From: Rhodospirillum centenum SW
GTDB lineage: Bacteria; Pseudomonadota; Alphaproteobacteria; Azospirillales; Azospirillaceae
Assembly: GCF_000016185.1 (NCBI RefSeq)
Contig: NC_011420.2
Span: forward strand, 2,953,001-3,017,000
Direction: 5' to 3'
DNA length: 64,000 nt
The translations under genes were made by a program, and so were the position numbers. The notes under the pieces are model-generated. The model made no database searches and was not told where the DNA came from. It saw only the letters and a program-made list of their open reading frames with translations. This document shows, one piece after another, positions 8,737 through 18,226 of the stretch. The first letter of the stretch is position 1, and each line of letters starts with the position of its first letter.

Positions 8737-10131
8737 CTACTGCCGCGCCAGCAGCTCGGGCACCCGCAGCAGCACGAACTCCGTGTCGTCGGCGCGGTCC
8801 AGGGCGCGCCCGGCGGAGAAGGGGAAGTTGTTGTCGTTGACGATGACGACGCTGTCCGGCCCGGCCGGCTCCACGCTCTCGATGGTGGCGAAGGGCAGCG
8901 GCAGGCGGGTGCCGCCGCGCGGGTCCGGGGCGGCGCCCTGGCGGGCCTTGCCGTCCGGATCGGTGATGGCGAGCAGATCCACATAGGCCAGCTTGCGCAC
9001 GGCCCCGCCGTCCGCCACGTCCTTGCGGCTGACGAGATAGAGCCGCTTGAAGCGGGCCGGCCGTTCGAAGCAGGTGGGGGCGGGTGCTGTCTCCGGGCAG
9101 CCCTGGGCGGCATCGCCCTCGCCGCCGTCGCGCTCGATCACCAGCGCCCGGTCGGCATCCAGCAGGGTGACCTCGCCGATGGCGTTGGCGTCGGCCTCCA
9201 GCGGGTAGAACAGCACCCGGCCGGTCCAGGCGCCCTCGCCGTCCTCGGCCTGGGTGTCGAACTCCAGCCAGCGCAGCCGCGGCCGGCCGTCGGCCCAGGT
9301 CTCGCGCTTGCCGTCCAGCACCAGCGCCCCTTCCAGCAGGGCGTGGAGGTATCGGCCGTCGGCGGAGGCGGTCAGCCCTTCGAACCCGCGCGAGCGCGCG
9401 ACCTCGAATGCGACGGTGCCGTCCGGCGTTCCCGGGGTCCGCACCGCCGGATGGTCGGGCGAGCGCACCACACGGCCGCCCACCACCGTCTCCCACAGGC
9501 CCAGCAGGCGCCCGTCCGGGGCGAAGTGCAGCAGCCACGGCCCGAACTCGTCACCCACCCAGAAGCCGTCCGCCGTGGCGACGAGGCTTTCCGGGTCCAG
9601 GTCGGCGCCGGTCAGCAGGCGCGTCTCCGTCCCCTCCAGCGTGATCGGCCAGGGCATCCGCCGGTCGGGGTCGGAGAGGAAGACCGTCGTCACCCGCGCC
9701 ACGGCGCCGGTCTCCCAGTCGGGTCGCAGCCGGTGGATCGCCAGCAGCGCGTCGGCGGAGTTGGCCCGCGCCCCGAAGCCGTTGTCCGCGAGCGCCCAGT
9801 AGCTGCCGTCGCCCGCTGAACGGAGGCTGGAGACGCCTTGCAGCGGCTGGCCGGGCACCGGCAGGGCGAAGCCGGTGTCGCGCCCGCCGGGGCCGGGGCC
9901 GGTGAGGCCGCGGACGCTGCCCGGCACCGCCGTCCGCCGGTTCTCCGGCCCGGTGAACTTGCCCGCACCGGTGACAAGGGCCGGCGCGCCGGGCGGCGGC
10001 GGCAGGGTCGCGTCCGCGGGCAGCACCGCATGGCCGGCCAGCACGGCGGGCACCTTCTCCTGCGCCCGGACGGCGGCGGGCAGGGAGGCGACGAGCAGGG
10101 CGGCCAGGGCCGCGGGCAGAAGGGGGCGCAT
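8737..10131 (-). CDS. Exported esterase-like phytase-family protein
   Basis: 464 residues starting with a clear signal peptide (MRPLLPAALAALLVASLPAAVRA, cleavage before QEK). The body matches the 'esterase-like activity of phytase' beta-propeller family: GVSSLRSAGDGSYWALADNGFG, TGADLDPESLVATADGFWVGDEFGPWLLHFAPDGRLL, GFEGLTASADGRYLHALLEG and VIVNDNNFPFS. Such proteins are periplasmic or secreted; true phosphatase or esterase activity of most members is unproven. The start at 10131 is set by the signal peptide; another in-frame ATG lies 36 bases upstream. It converges with the Smr gene, 6 bp between stops. Confidence 0.85.
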   Translation of the reverse strand: MRPLLPAALAALLVASLPAAVRAQEKVPAVLAGHAVLPADATLPPPPGAPALVTGAGKFTGPENRRTAVPGSVRGLTGPGPGGRDTGFALPVPGQPLQGVSSLRSAGDGSYWALADNGFGARANSADALLAIHRLRPDWETGAVARVTTVFLSDPDRRMPWPITLEGTETRLLTGADLDPESLVATADGFWVGDEFGPWLLHFAPDGRLLGLWETVVGGRVVRSPDHPAVRTPGTPDGTVAFEVARSRGFEGLTASADGRYLHALLEGALVLDGKRETWADGRPRLRWLEFDTQAEDGEGAWTGRVLFYPLEADANAIGEVTLLDADRALVIERDGGEGDAAQGCPETAPAPTCFERPARFKRLYLVSRKDVADGGAVRKLAYVDLLAITDPDGKARQGAAPDPRGGTRLPLPFATIESVEPAGPDSVVIVNDNNFPFSAGRALDRADDTEFVLLRVPELLARQ

Positions 10132-10294
10132 GGGAACCGTCCCGGATGGCGGGGGAAGGGCGGGCATCACAGAATGATCGGACAACAGCGGCGGGAATGG
10201 GGCAATCCCTCCGTCGTGTTCCGGCGCGCCACCGCCCCGCGGCCCTGCGTCGCCTCCCCGCTTCCCGGAGCCGCATCGCGCCCGGCTATCGCCC

Positions 10295-10328
10295 TGCGCC
10301 CGGAATCGCACTGTGCCCGGAATCGCAC
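10295..10328. repeat. 17-bp tandem repeat (two copies) upstream of nnrU
   Basis: TGCGCCCGGAATCGCAC at 10295-10311 is followed directly by a copy with one change, and a third partial copy begins at 10329. It lies between two divergent genes; no further meaning is evident. Confidence 0.6.
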
Positions 10329-10403
10329 TGCGCCCGGTGTTGCCGCCGCCGCCCCGTGCTATAGGAGGCCGCGACGCACCGGCACGGGAGAAGGGGGAGC
10401 GGC

Positions 10404-11108
10404 ATGGTCGGCACGATCTGGGGTCTGGCACTGGCGTCGGCGTTCCTGCTGGCGTCCCATTTCGGCATCGCCAGCACGAAGCTGCGGCCGGCCCTGGTCA
10501 AGGGCCTGGGCGAGAACGCCTATCTCGGCCTCTATTCGCTGGTGGCGGCGGTCGCCTTCGCCTGGCTGGTCTGGGCCTACGGGGCCGCGCCCTATGTCCC
10601 GCTGTGGGCGCCGGCCGGCTGGACCGCCTGGATTCCCGTGACGGTGATGCCGGTGGCGCTGCTGCTGGTCGTCGGCGGCCTGACGGTGCCGAACCCGACC
10701 TCCGTGAAGCAGGAGAAGGCGCTGTTCGCGGAGGAGCCGGCCCGCGGCCTGCTGCGCATCACGCGGCACCCGTTCCTCTGGGGCGTGGGGCTGTGGGGCC
10801 TGTCGCACCTGCCGTCCAACGGCGATCTGGCCAGCCTGCTGTTCTTCGGGTCCCTGGCGGCGCTGGGGATCGTCGGGGCCACCCTGATCGACGCCCGCAA
10901 GCGCGCCCTGCGCACGCACGCCTGGGCCCGCTTCGAGGAGGCGACCAGCTTCGTGCCCTTCGGCGCCATCCTGGCCGGCCGCCAGAGCCTGGGCCGCGCC
11001 GCGGCCGAGTTCGGCATCCTGCGCCTGCTGGCGGTGACGGTGCTGTACGGGGCGCTGCTGCACCTGCACCCCTGGCTGTTCGGGGTGTACGCCATCCCCA
11101 CCGGCTGA
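10404..11108 (+). CDS. NnrU family membrane protein
   Basis: 234 residues with about six membrane segments. The family hallmarks are FLLASHFGIAST near the start, ITRHPFLWGVGLWGLSHLPSNGD in the middle and TLIDARKRA with FVPFGAILAGRQ later. NnrU-type proteins were named from a denitrification regulon and resemble isoprenylcysteine methyltransferase-like membrane folds; many copies, like this one, sit far from denitrification genes. The RITRHP segment resembles the conserved cytoplasmic motif of that superfamily. A GGGGGAG ribosome site precedes ATG 10404. Confidence 0.88.
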   Translation: MVGTIWGLALASAFLLASHFGIASTKLRPALVKGLGENAYLGLYSLVAAVAFAWLVWAYGAAPYVPLWAPAGWTAWIPVTVMPVALLLVVGGLTVPNPTSVKQEKALFAEEPARGLLRITRHPFLWGVGLWGLSHLPSNGDLASLLFFGSLAALGIVGATLIDARKRALRTHAWARFEEATSFVPFGAILAGRQSLGRAAAEFGILRLLAVTVLYGALLHLHPWLFGVYAIPTG

Positions 11109-11174
11109 GGCCGCGGGACCCGCCGGCGCACCCGCAGGGTCCATGTCCGCGCAGACCCTGCGGATGCCGGCCGG

Positions 11175-12935
11175 TCAGACCGGCACGGAGCCTGCGGATT
11201 CCAGTCCGGGAGCCCGGGTGTCCTCCGGAGTCGGCACGAACCGGGCCACGACATGGCGCGCCATGCCCTTGGCCAGTTCCTCCTCGCCGAAGAAGACGGT
11301 GCCGAAGCCGTCCCGGCGCAGCAGGGTCGATTCCTCCTCGCTGTGGGTGCGCAGGACGATCTCGATGTCCGGGTTCAGCGTGCGCGCCGTCTCCGCCATC
11401 TGCCGCACGGTCAGCGGGTCGGGCGTGGCGACCACCAGCATGGCCGCCTCGGCGATGTGCGCCTGGACCAGGACCGAGGGATCGGCGGCATTGCCCGACA
11501 CCGCCGCCACGCCCCGGGCGCGCAGATCCTCGACCGCTTCGCGGTTCTGCTCGGCCACCACGTAGGGGATGCCGCGCGCCTCCAGGTCGTCGGCGATGCG
11601 GCGGCCGACCCGGCCGTAGCCGACCAGCACGACCTGACCTTGGCGGAACCGGCTCTCGGTGCCGGACGGCAGCTCGGCATAGGGATCGCTGCGCTGCTCC
11701 AGTCGGCGGGCCAGCGCCGAGCGGCCGACGATCCACCGGCGCACAGGTTCGACCGTGGCGAACACGAGCGGATTGAGCGCGATGGAGATCAGGGCCGCAG
11801 CCAGCACGAGGCTCATTCCCTCCGCCGGCAGCAGGCCCAGCGAGAGGCCGAGCCCGGCCAGGATGAAGGAGAACTCACCAATCTGCGCCAGACTGGCGGA
11901 GACGACCAGCGCCGTGTTCATCGGATAGCGGAAAAGGACGACGATGAGGAAGGCCGCGAGCGACTTGCCGAAGATGACGATCGCCACGACCAGCAGGACA
12001 TGCAGCGGCTGCTCCAGCAGGACCGTGGGCTCGAACAGCATGCCGACGGCGACGAAGAACAGCACCGAGAAGGCGTCGCGCAGGGGCAGGGACTCCGCCG
12101 CGGCGCGGTGGCTGAACTCGGATTCGCGCATCACCATGCCGGCGAAGAACGCCCCCAGGGCGAAGGAGACGCTGAACAGTTCGGACGCGCCATAGGCGAT
12201 GCCGATGGCCGCGGCCACGACGGAGAGGGTGAAAAGCTCACGCGATCCGGTCCGCGAGACCTGCCACAGCAGCCAGGGCAGCAGGCGGCGGCCGACCAGC
12301 AGCATCAGGGCGATGAAGGCAGAGACCTGTAGCAGGGTCAGGCCGAGGGTCATCCACAGCGGGGTGCCGTCCGCCGCCGGCACCGCCGCCCCCACCTCCG
12401 CCGTGCCGCCCAGGATGCCGGCCAGCGGCGGCAGCAGGACGAGCACCAGCACCGTCGCCAGATCCTCCACCACCAGCCAGCCCACGGCGATGCGGCCGTT
12501 CATGCTCTCCAGCACGCCCCGCGCCTCCAGCGCCTTCAGCAGCACGACGGTGCTGGCGCAGGAGAGCGACAGGCCGAAGACGAGGCCGCTGCCCCAGCTC
12601 CATCCCCACCACATGGCCGCCACCAGGCCCAGCACGGTCGCCAGCCCCATCTGCGCCACCGCACCCGGCACGGCGATGCGCCGGACCGCCAGCAGGTCGC
12701 CGAGCGAGAAGTGTAGCCCGACGCCGAACATCAGCAGCATGACCCCGATCTCGGAGAGCTGCGCCGCGAGATGAACGTCGGCCACGAAGCCGGGCGTGCC
12801 CGGCCCGATCAGGATGCCGGCGACCAGATAGCCGACCAGCGCGGGCATCCGGGCCCTTTCGGCCAGGAACCCGAGCACGAGGGCGATGCCGAAACCGGCG
12901 GCGAGGGTGGTGATGAGGGAGATGTTGTGTTCCAT
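11175..12935 (-). CDS. ybaL: Cation:proton antiporter with TrkA-N domain (KefB/YbaL type)
   Basis: 586 residues. The first 390 form a CPA2 antiporter membrane domain of 12-13 segments (LALGFLAERARMPALVGYLVAGILIGPGTPGF, SEIGVMLLMFGVGLHFS). A cytoplasmic Rossmann-type TrkA-N domain follows (VVLVGYGRVGRRIADDLEARG at about residue 410), binding a nucleotide such as NAD(H) or AMP. Homologues exchange K+ or Na+ for protons. ATG 12935 is chosen because MEHNISLITTLAAGFG matches the YbaL N-terminus. A candidate promoter lies 160 bp upstream. KefB against YbaL subtype is inferred from the N-terminal sequence. Confidence 0.92.
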   Translation of the reverse strand: MEHNISLITTLAAGFGIALVLGFLAERARMPALVGYLVAGILIGPGTPGFVADVHLAAQLSEIGVMLLMFGVGLHFSLGDLLAVRRIAVPGAVAQMGLATVLGLVAAMWWGWSWGSGLVFGLSLSCASTVVLLKALEARGVLESMNGRIAVGWLVVEDLATVLVLVLLPPLAGILGGTAEVGAAVPAADGTPLWMTLGLTLLQVSAFIALMLLVGRRLLPWLLWQVSRTGSRELFTLSVVAAAIGIAYGASELFSVSFALGAFFAGMVMRESEFSHRAAAESLPLRDAFSVLFFVAVGMLFEPTVLLEQPLHVLLVVAIVIFGKSLAAFLIVVLFRYPMNTALVVSASLAQIGEFSFILAGLGLSLGLLPAEGMSLVLAAALISIALNPLVFATVEPVRRWIVGRSALARRLEQRSDPYAELPSGTESRFRQGQVVLVGYGRVGRRIADDLEARGIPYVVAEQNREAVEDLRARGVAAVSGNAADPSVLVQAHIAEAAMLVVATPDPLTVRQMAETARTLNPDIEIVLRTHSEEESTLLRRDGFGTVFFGEEELAKGMARHVVARFVPTPEDTRAPGLESAGSVPV

Positions 12936-13097
12936 CCAGTCTTTCTTCGGCTGTGGGTGGGCGAAAAGGTCGATGCTCCGGGGAGGAGGGCCGCGCCGCC
13001 GGCGCGATCCGCCGGGCGGGCATCTCCTTCCCGGCGCTGCTGGGCGATGCCGGAGGTCTGCCGGAACCGGGTCTGGCCGGTCCGGGCTGTGCGAGTC

Positions 13098-13126
13098 AGT
13101 ATCACCCGCCCACCGGACTGGCACAA
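13098..13126 (-). promoter_or_regulatory. Candidate promoter of the KefB/YbaL-like gene
   Basis: Minus strand: TTGTGC (13126-13121), 17-bp spacer, GATACT (13103-13098). Good spacing with a moderate match; it would give a 5' leader of about 155 nt. Confidence 0.4.
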
Positions 13127-13211
13127 CCGCCAATGTCCGGCGGGGCCGCCGCCGGGCGGTGTGCCGCAGTTCTGCGGCGGGGCCGCGCGGCCGGATGGGC
13201 CGGAAACGGAA

Positions 13212-13233
13212 ACGCCCGCCATGCGGCGGGCGT
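13212..13233 (-). terminator. Terminator of argG
   Basis: Perfect 9-bp stem ACGCCCGCC/GGCGGGCGT with a 4-nt loop, followed on the minus strand by TTTCCGTTT. It lies 47 bp beyond the argG stop. Confidence 0.75.
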
Positions 13234-13279
13234 CCGGAAGCGGCGATGCGGGGGTGGGGCGGCCTCTTCGGCCCGGCCC

Positions 13280-14500
<1,221 letters not shown>

Positions 14501-14700
14501 TGCCGGGGGGTCCCGCTGGGTGGAAGAACGGGCGCGGACGTTAGCCCCCGGGCGCCGGCCTGTCCAGACCGGCGCTGCACCCGCCGCACCCGGACAGGCA
14601 TCCGCGGCGCGGGGGCCTGCGCGACGGGAGCGGCCGCGCGGGGTTGATGGTGAGGACCCGGCCCCCGTACCGTGCCCCGAATGCAGGGAGACCCGTTGCC

Positions 14701-15057
14701 ATGACCCGACCCGGCGAGCCCCCTTCGGACCCGGCTTCTTCCGGCCTGACCCGCTCCGGCTGGCTGCTGATCGGCGTGCTGCTGGCGCTGCTGGCGCTCG
14801 CCGTCGCCCTGGCGGTGCGGGCCTGGACGGCGGGGGCGGAACTGGCCGGGGAGGCGGGCGACATCCCCCTGGCCGGGGGGCTGGCCCTGCTGCTGGGCGT
14901 GGTCGGCACGCTGGCGCTGGGCGGCGGGCTGATGGCGCTGGTCTTCTTCAGCGCCCGCAGCGGCCATGACGACGCCGTCCAGGACGAGGCCCGGCTGGAG
15001 CGGCGGCGCCAGGGAGCGGACCGCGAGGGCGGGGGCTACGCGCCGGGCGAGGACTGA
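14701..15057 (+). CDS. Small two-helix membrane protein, unknown function
   Basis: 118 residues from ATG 14701, which has a GGGAGA ribosome site at 14687-14692. Two hydrophobic helices (about residues 20-40 and 60-85) are joined by a short acidic loop, and the C-terminal tail is charged and disordered-looking. I do not recognise a family. The last 22 bp overlap the convergent phosphodiesterase gene on the other strand. The call as a real gene rests on the ribosome site, the membrane pattern and coding-like GC3. Confidence 0.65.
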   Translation: MTRPGEPPSDPASSGLTRSGWLLIGVLLALLALAVALAVRAWTAGAELAGEAGDIPLAGGLALLLGVVGTLALGGGLMALVFFSARSGHDDAVQDEARLERRRQGADREGGGYAPGED

Positions 15058-15842
15058 TCGCGCCAGACGCCGCGGCGCTGCATCACCTGCTTCAGCAGGG
15101 TGGGGCGGTCGGTCATGATGCCGTCCACGCCCAGGTCCAGCAGGCGCTCCATCTCCGCCGGGTCGTCGATGGTCCAGACATGCACCGGCTGGCCGCGGGA
15201 CCGGGCGGCGCGCAGGAAGGCGGGGGTGACAAGCTCCACCCCGTACTGCCGGACCGGGATCTGGTAGCAGTGCGGGGCCGTGGGGCCGACCGGCAGGCCC
15301 CGGCCCGACAGCCAGGCCCGCGCCACCTCCGCCGGCCCGGCGGAGGTGCAGAGCCGTGGCCCGAAGCGGCGGCGCAGCCGCGCCAGCCGCGCCCCGGAGA
15401 AGGAGCCGACGCAGACCCGGTCGAACGCCGCGTGGCGTTCCAGCGCGTCCGCCAGCGCGTCGGCGGCGGCGTCGGTCTTGGGGTCGATGTTGAAGCGGAC
15501 GCCGGGAAAGCTCTCCAGCAGCGCGTCGAAGAGCGGGATTCCCTCGCCCGCGCCCAGGATGCGGGCGCTGCGCAGCCCGGCCCAGTCATGCTCGGCCGGG
15601 CGGCCCGGCAGGCCGGTCAGGCGCTCCAGCGTGTCGTCGTGGAAGACCAGCAGCACCCCGTCGCGGGTGGCGTGGACATCCGTCTCGATATGGCGGTAGC
15701 CCAGGGCGGCCGCGTGGGCGAAGGCGGCCAGCGTGTTCTCCGGCGCCTCCAGCCCGCCGCCGCGGTGCGCGAAGGCGACCGGGGCCGGCGTGTCCAGACA
15801 GGGATGCGCGGCCACCGGGTCCGGCTCAGTCCCGGCCGGCAT
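15036..15842 (-). CDS. Glycerophosphodiester phosphodiesterase
   Basis: 268 residues. It hydrolyses glycerophosphodiesters, released from phospholipids, to glycerol-3-phosphate and an alcohol. The GDPD TIM-barrel signatures are plain: FAHRGGGLEAPENTLAAFAHA, IETDVHATRDGVLLVFHDDTLERLTG, FNIDPKTD and the C-terminal VHVWTIDDPAEMERLLDLGVDGIMTDRP. There is no signal peptide, so it is probably cytoplasmic (UgpQ-like). Its start overlaps the end of the upstream small membrane protein gene by 17 bp, indicating one operon with the two genes above it. Confidence 0.93.
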   Translation of the reverse strand: MPAGTEPDPVAAHPCLDTPAPVAFAHRGGGLEAPENTLAAFAHAAALGYRHIETDVHATRDGVLLVFHDDTLERLTGLPGRPAEHDWAGLRSARILGAGEGIPLFDALLESFPGVRFNIDPKTDAAADALADALERHAAFDRVCVGSFSGARLARLRRRFGPRLCTSAGPAEVARAWLSGRGLPVGPTAPHCYQIPVRQYGVELVTPAFLRAARSRGQPVHVWTIDDPAEMERLLDLGVDGIMTDRPTLLKQVMQRRGVWRDQSSPGA

Positions 15843-16089
15843 CCTGGTCGCCCTCCGGGGCCGCCGGAACCGGCTGGCGCGGCCAGCGGGTGAAGGCGAC
15901 GATCCAGAGCCCCAGCATCAGCACATAGGGGAAGAACCCCAGCAGCGCCCAGATCGGGTTGCGCCCGGTCTTGCCCAGCGCCACCCCGGCCATGCAGACC
16001 GTCCAGGTGACCGCCAGGATCGGCACCAGATAGGCCGCCCATTCCGGCAGGGCCGTCAGGAACAGCATCTGTCCGCCATAGTCCTGCAT
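15826..16089 (-). CDS. Small membrane protein, unknown function
   Basis: 87 residues from an ATG directly preceded (minus strand) by GGGAGGGG. Two membrane segments are visible (about residues 12-33 and 43-65: NPIWALLGFFPYVLMLGLWIVAF). The C-terminus is short, proline-rich and charged. It resembles small phospholipase D-nuclease-like or PLDc_N-type membrane anchors only vaguely, so no function is given. It sits between another small membrane protein gene and the phosphodiesterase, overlapping the latter by 17 bp. Confidence 0.75.
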   Translation of the reverse strand: MQDYGGQMLFLTALPEWAAYLVPILAVTWTVCMAGVALGKTGRNPIWALLGFFPYVLMLGLWIVAFTRWPRQPVPAAPEGDQDAGRD

Positions 16090-16100
16090 GATCCCCTCCC

Positions 16101-16382
16101 TCAGCCGCGGCCGGCGGCGGCGCGGGCTTCCCGCTCCCGCCGCAGGCGCTCGCGGGTGTGCAGCCGCTCCGGCCGCGGCGGCAGGGTCGGCCAGCGCACG
16201 ACGGCCAGATAGGTGGCGAACACCGGCCAGCCCAGGATCGGCAGCGCCAGCACCGCCGCCCAGGCGCGCGGCAGTCCCGCCCGCGCCAGCAGCTTCAGCG
16301 CCGGCCAGAGGGCCAGCAGCGCCAGCACCGCATGCACCAGCAGCGCCCGTTCCAGGGTAGCCCCGACCGACTCCACCGCCAT
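16101..16382 (-). CDS. Small membrane protein, unknown function
   Basis: 93 residues from ATG 16382; a GTG six bases downstream is equally possible because GGAGG abuts the ATG. Two hydrophobic helices (residues 12-30 and 38-58) are followed by a strongly basic C-terminal tail (RPERLHTRERLRREREARA). I do not recognise the family. The stop is 11 bp from the start of the next small membrane protein gene on the same strand, so it heads a three-gene operon ending in the phosphodiesterase. Confidence 0.68.
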   Translation of the reverse strand: MAVESVGATLERALLVHAVLALLALWPALKLLARAGLPRAWAAVLALPILGWPVFATYLAVVRWPTLPPRPERLHTRERLRREREARAAAGRG

Positions 16383-16636
16383 CCTCCGGTCCGTTCCAGC
16401 CCGTCCGCGCGGGCACCGGCCGGACATAGCATGCCGGGCGGCAGGGTCAACCGTCCAGGCGCTGTCCGGCACGGGGAGCGGCGGCGGCGGGTTGCGCTCC
16501 GCCGCCGGCAGCCCTGCGCCGGGCGGGCGCGACACCGGCCCCGCCCGGCGGTTGGAGGGGCTCCGACCCGCCACGCGACACTGCGCGACACCTTCTGCCG
16601 GCGTGTTGCGTGGCCCGACCACGAAGGAGACGACCC

Positions 16637-17197
16637 ATGGCGGACGAACTGCGCGGCAAGCGCGTGGCCGTGCTGGCCACCGACGGCTTCGAACAGGTGG
16701 AACTGACCGAGCCGGTGACGGCCCTGAAGGCGGCCGGGGCGGAGGTGCATGTGGTGGCGCCCAGGGAGGGCGAGATCCAGGGCTGGAACCACCATGACAA
16801 GGGCGACCGGGTGCTCGTTGACCGCACGCTGGCCCAGGCGGACCCCGGCGACTACCAGGCGCTGCTGCTGCCCGGCGGCGTCATCAATCCCGACGCGCTG
16901 CGGCTGGAGCCGGACGCGATCGCCTTCGTCCAGGCCTTCGTCGCCGCCGGCAAGCCGATCGGCGCCATCTGCCACGGCCCCTGGACCCTGATCGACGCCG
17001 GCGGCGTGCGCGGTCGCCGCGTCACCTCCTGGCCCAGCCTGCGCACCGACCTGAAGAACGCCGGCGCCACCTGGGTGGACGAGGCGGTGGTCACCGACAA
17101 CGGGCTGGTCACCAGCCGCAAGCCGGATGACCTGCCGGGCTTCTGCGCCAAGATCGTCGAGGAGTTCCGCGAGGGGCGGCATTCGGCCGCGGCCTGA
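16637..17197 (+). CDS. DJ-1/PfpI family protein (type 1 glutamine amidotransferase-like)
   Basis: 186 residues with a GAAGGAG ribosome site before ATG 16637. The DJ-1/PfpI fold is complete: RVAVLATDGFEQVELTEPVTAL, the YQALLLPGGVINPDALR loop and the nucleophile elbow GAICHGPWTL with Cys112-His113. Close relatives (YhbO/YajL, PfpI) are described as stress-protective proteins with disputed protease, chaperone or deglycase activity. It appears monocistronic. Confidence 0.92.
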   Translation: MADELRGKRVAVLATDGFEQVELTEPVTALKAAGAEVHVVAPREGEIQGWNHHDKGDRVLVDRTLAQADPGDYQALLLPGGVINPDALRLEPDAIAFVQAFVAAGKPIGAICHGPWTLIDAGGVRGRRVTSWPSLRTDLKNAGATWVDEAVVTDNGLVTSRKPDDLPGFCAKIVEEFREGRHSAAA

Positions 17198-17224
17198 GCG
17201 GCGCCCCGGCTGCGGCATGGCCGG

Positions 17225-17260
17225 TTCCCGTGCGATAGGCATGGTGTGTCCGCACGGGAA
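17225..17260. promoter_or_regulatory. Perfect 10-bp inverted repeat upstream of the LOG-family gene
   Basis: TTCCCGTGCG (17225-17234) and CGCACGGGAA (17251-17260), 16 nt apart, ending 15 bp before the start codon. It could be a dyad operator or a leader hairpin; there is no T-tract, so a terminator for the preceding gene is less likely. Confidence 0.6.
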
Positions 17261-17275
17261 TGCTAGGCTCTGTCC

Positions 17276-18082
17276 ATGGACGGTCACGACAACACGCTTC
17301 AGAAGAATTCCATCGCCTACCGCCCCGCGGCGGCCGATACGGAGTTCCTGTTCCGCGACAGCATGCGCGGCATCCGGTTCTTCCTGGAGTACGCCAAGGC
17401 GGAGGACTATCTGCGGGCGTGGGGCATCCGCAGCACCATCGTGGTGTTCGGCAGCGCCCGCGTCCGTCCCGGTCCCGATCCGGACGCGGGCACGGCCCCC
17501 ATCCCCGGCGGGCACGGGCGCACCCTGACCAGCGACCGCGCGGCGCGCTGGTATCAGGAGGCGCGGCGCTTCGGCCACATCGCGTCGGAGCGCGGCGGCG
17601 CCCTGCACATGCATGACGGCGTGCGCGACAACGTGATCGCCACCGGCGGCGGCCCCGGCATCATGGAGGCCGCGAACCGTGGCGCCTGGGAGGCCGGCGC
17701 CCCCACCATCGGCTTCAACATCACCCTGCCGCACGAGCAGGAGCCGAACGCCTATTCCACCCCGGACCTGACCTTCAGCTTCCACTACTTCGCCATGCGC
17801 AAGATGCATCTGGCGATGCGGGCCAACGCCCTGGTCGTGTTCCCCGGCGGGTTCGGCACCTTCGACGAGCTGTTCGAGATCCTGACCCTGACCCAGACCG
17901 GCAAGGCCCGGCGCACGCCCATCGTGCTGTTCGACAAGGACTACTGGACCCGTCTGATCAATTTCCAGGTGATGGTCGAGGAGGGCATGATCGAGGCGTC
18001 GGACCTGGAGCTGTTCCACTTCGCCGACGATGCGGACGCCGCCTGGGAGGCGCTGATCGCCCAGGGCCTGCCGGTTCCCTGA
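17276..18082 (+). CDS. LOG family protein (TIGR00730-type phosphoribohydrolase)
   Basis: 268 residues. The nucleotide-binding fold shows IVVFGSARVRP, NVIATGGGPGIMEAANRGAWEAG and the signature VVFPGGFGTFDELFEILTLTQTGK. Founding members (LOG, YgdH/PpnN) cleave nucleoside 5'-monophosphates to base and ribose-5-phosphate; older annotations call them lysine decarboxylases. It is longer than plant-type LOG, with an extra N-terminal helix region. A perfect inverted repeat just upstream suggests specific control. Substrate is not known from sequence. Confidence 0.9.
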   Translation: MDGHDNTLQKNSIAYRPAAADTEFLFRDSMRGIRFFLEYAKAEDYLRAWGIRSTIVVFGSARVRPGPDPDAGTAPIPGGHGRTLTSDRAARWYQEARRFGHIASERGGALHMHDGVRDNVIATGGGPGIMEAANRGAWEAGAPTIGFNITLPHEQEPNAYSTPDLTFSFHYFAMRKMHLAMRANALVVFPGGFGTFDELFEILTLTQTGKARRTPIVLFDKDYWTRLINFQVMVEEGMIEASDLELFHFADDADAAWEALIAQGLPVP

Positions 18083-18136
18083 ACGGCCGGTGTCCCGGGG
18101 AGCAGGGGCTGTGACGGATTTTTCCCGAACCTTAAC

Positions 18137-18152
18137 GAATACGGTCGTATTC
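18137..18152. promoter_or_regulatory. Palindrome GAATACG-GT-CGTATTC
   Basis: A perfect 7-bp inverted repeat with 2-bp spacer in the only AT-richer stretch between the LOG gene and the histidine kinase, 75 bp upstream of the kinase start. Probable transcription-factor site. Confidence 0.5.
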
Positions 18153-18226
18153 TGTGATGATCGCGGTCCCCACGGCCGCCGTCATGGACAAGACAGGAGC
18201 CGGCCGGCCGGTTCCCGGAGTTTCCC

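Larger units (their letters stand above)
12936..13279. other. Intergenic region between the kefB-like gene and argG
   Basis: 344 bp without a convincing gene. It holds the argG terminator (13212-13233) and a possible promoter for the antiporter (13098-13126); the rest is GC-rich sequence in which I see nothing. Confidence 0.6.
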
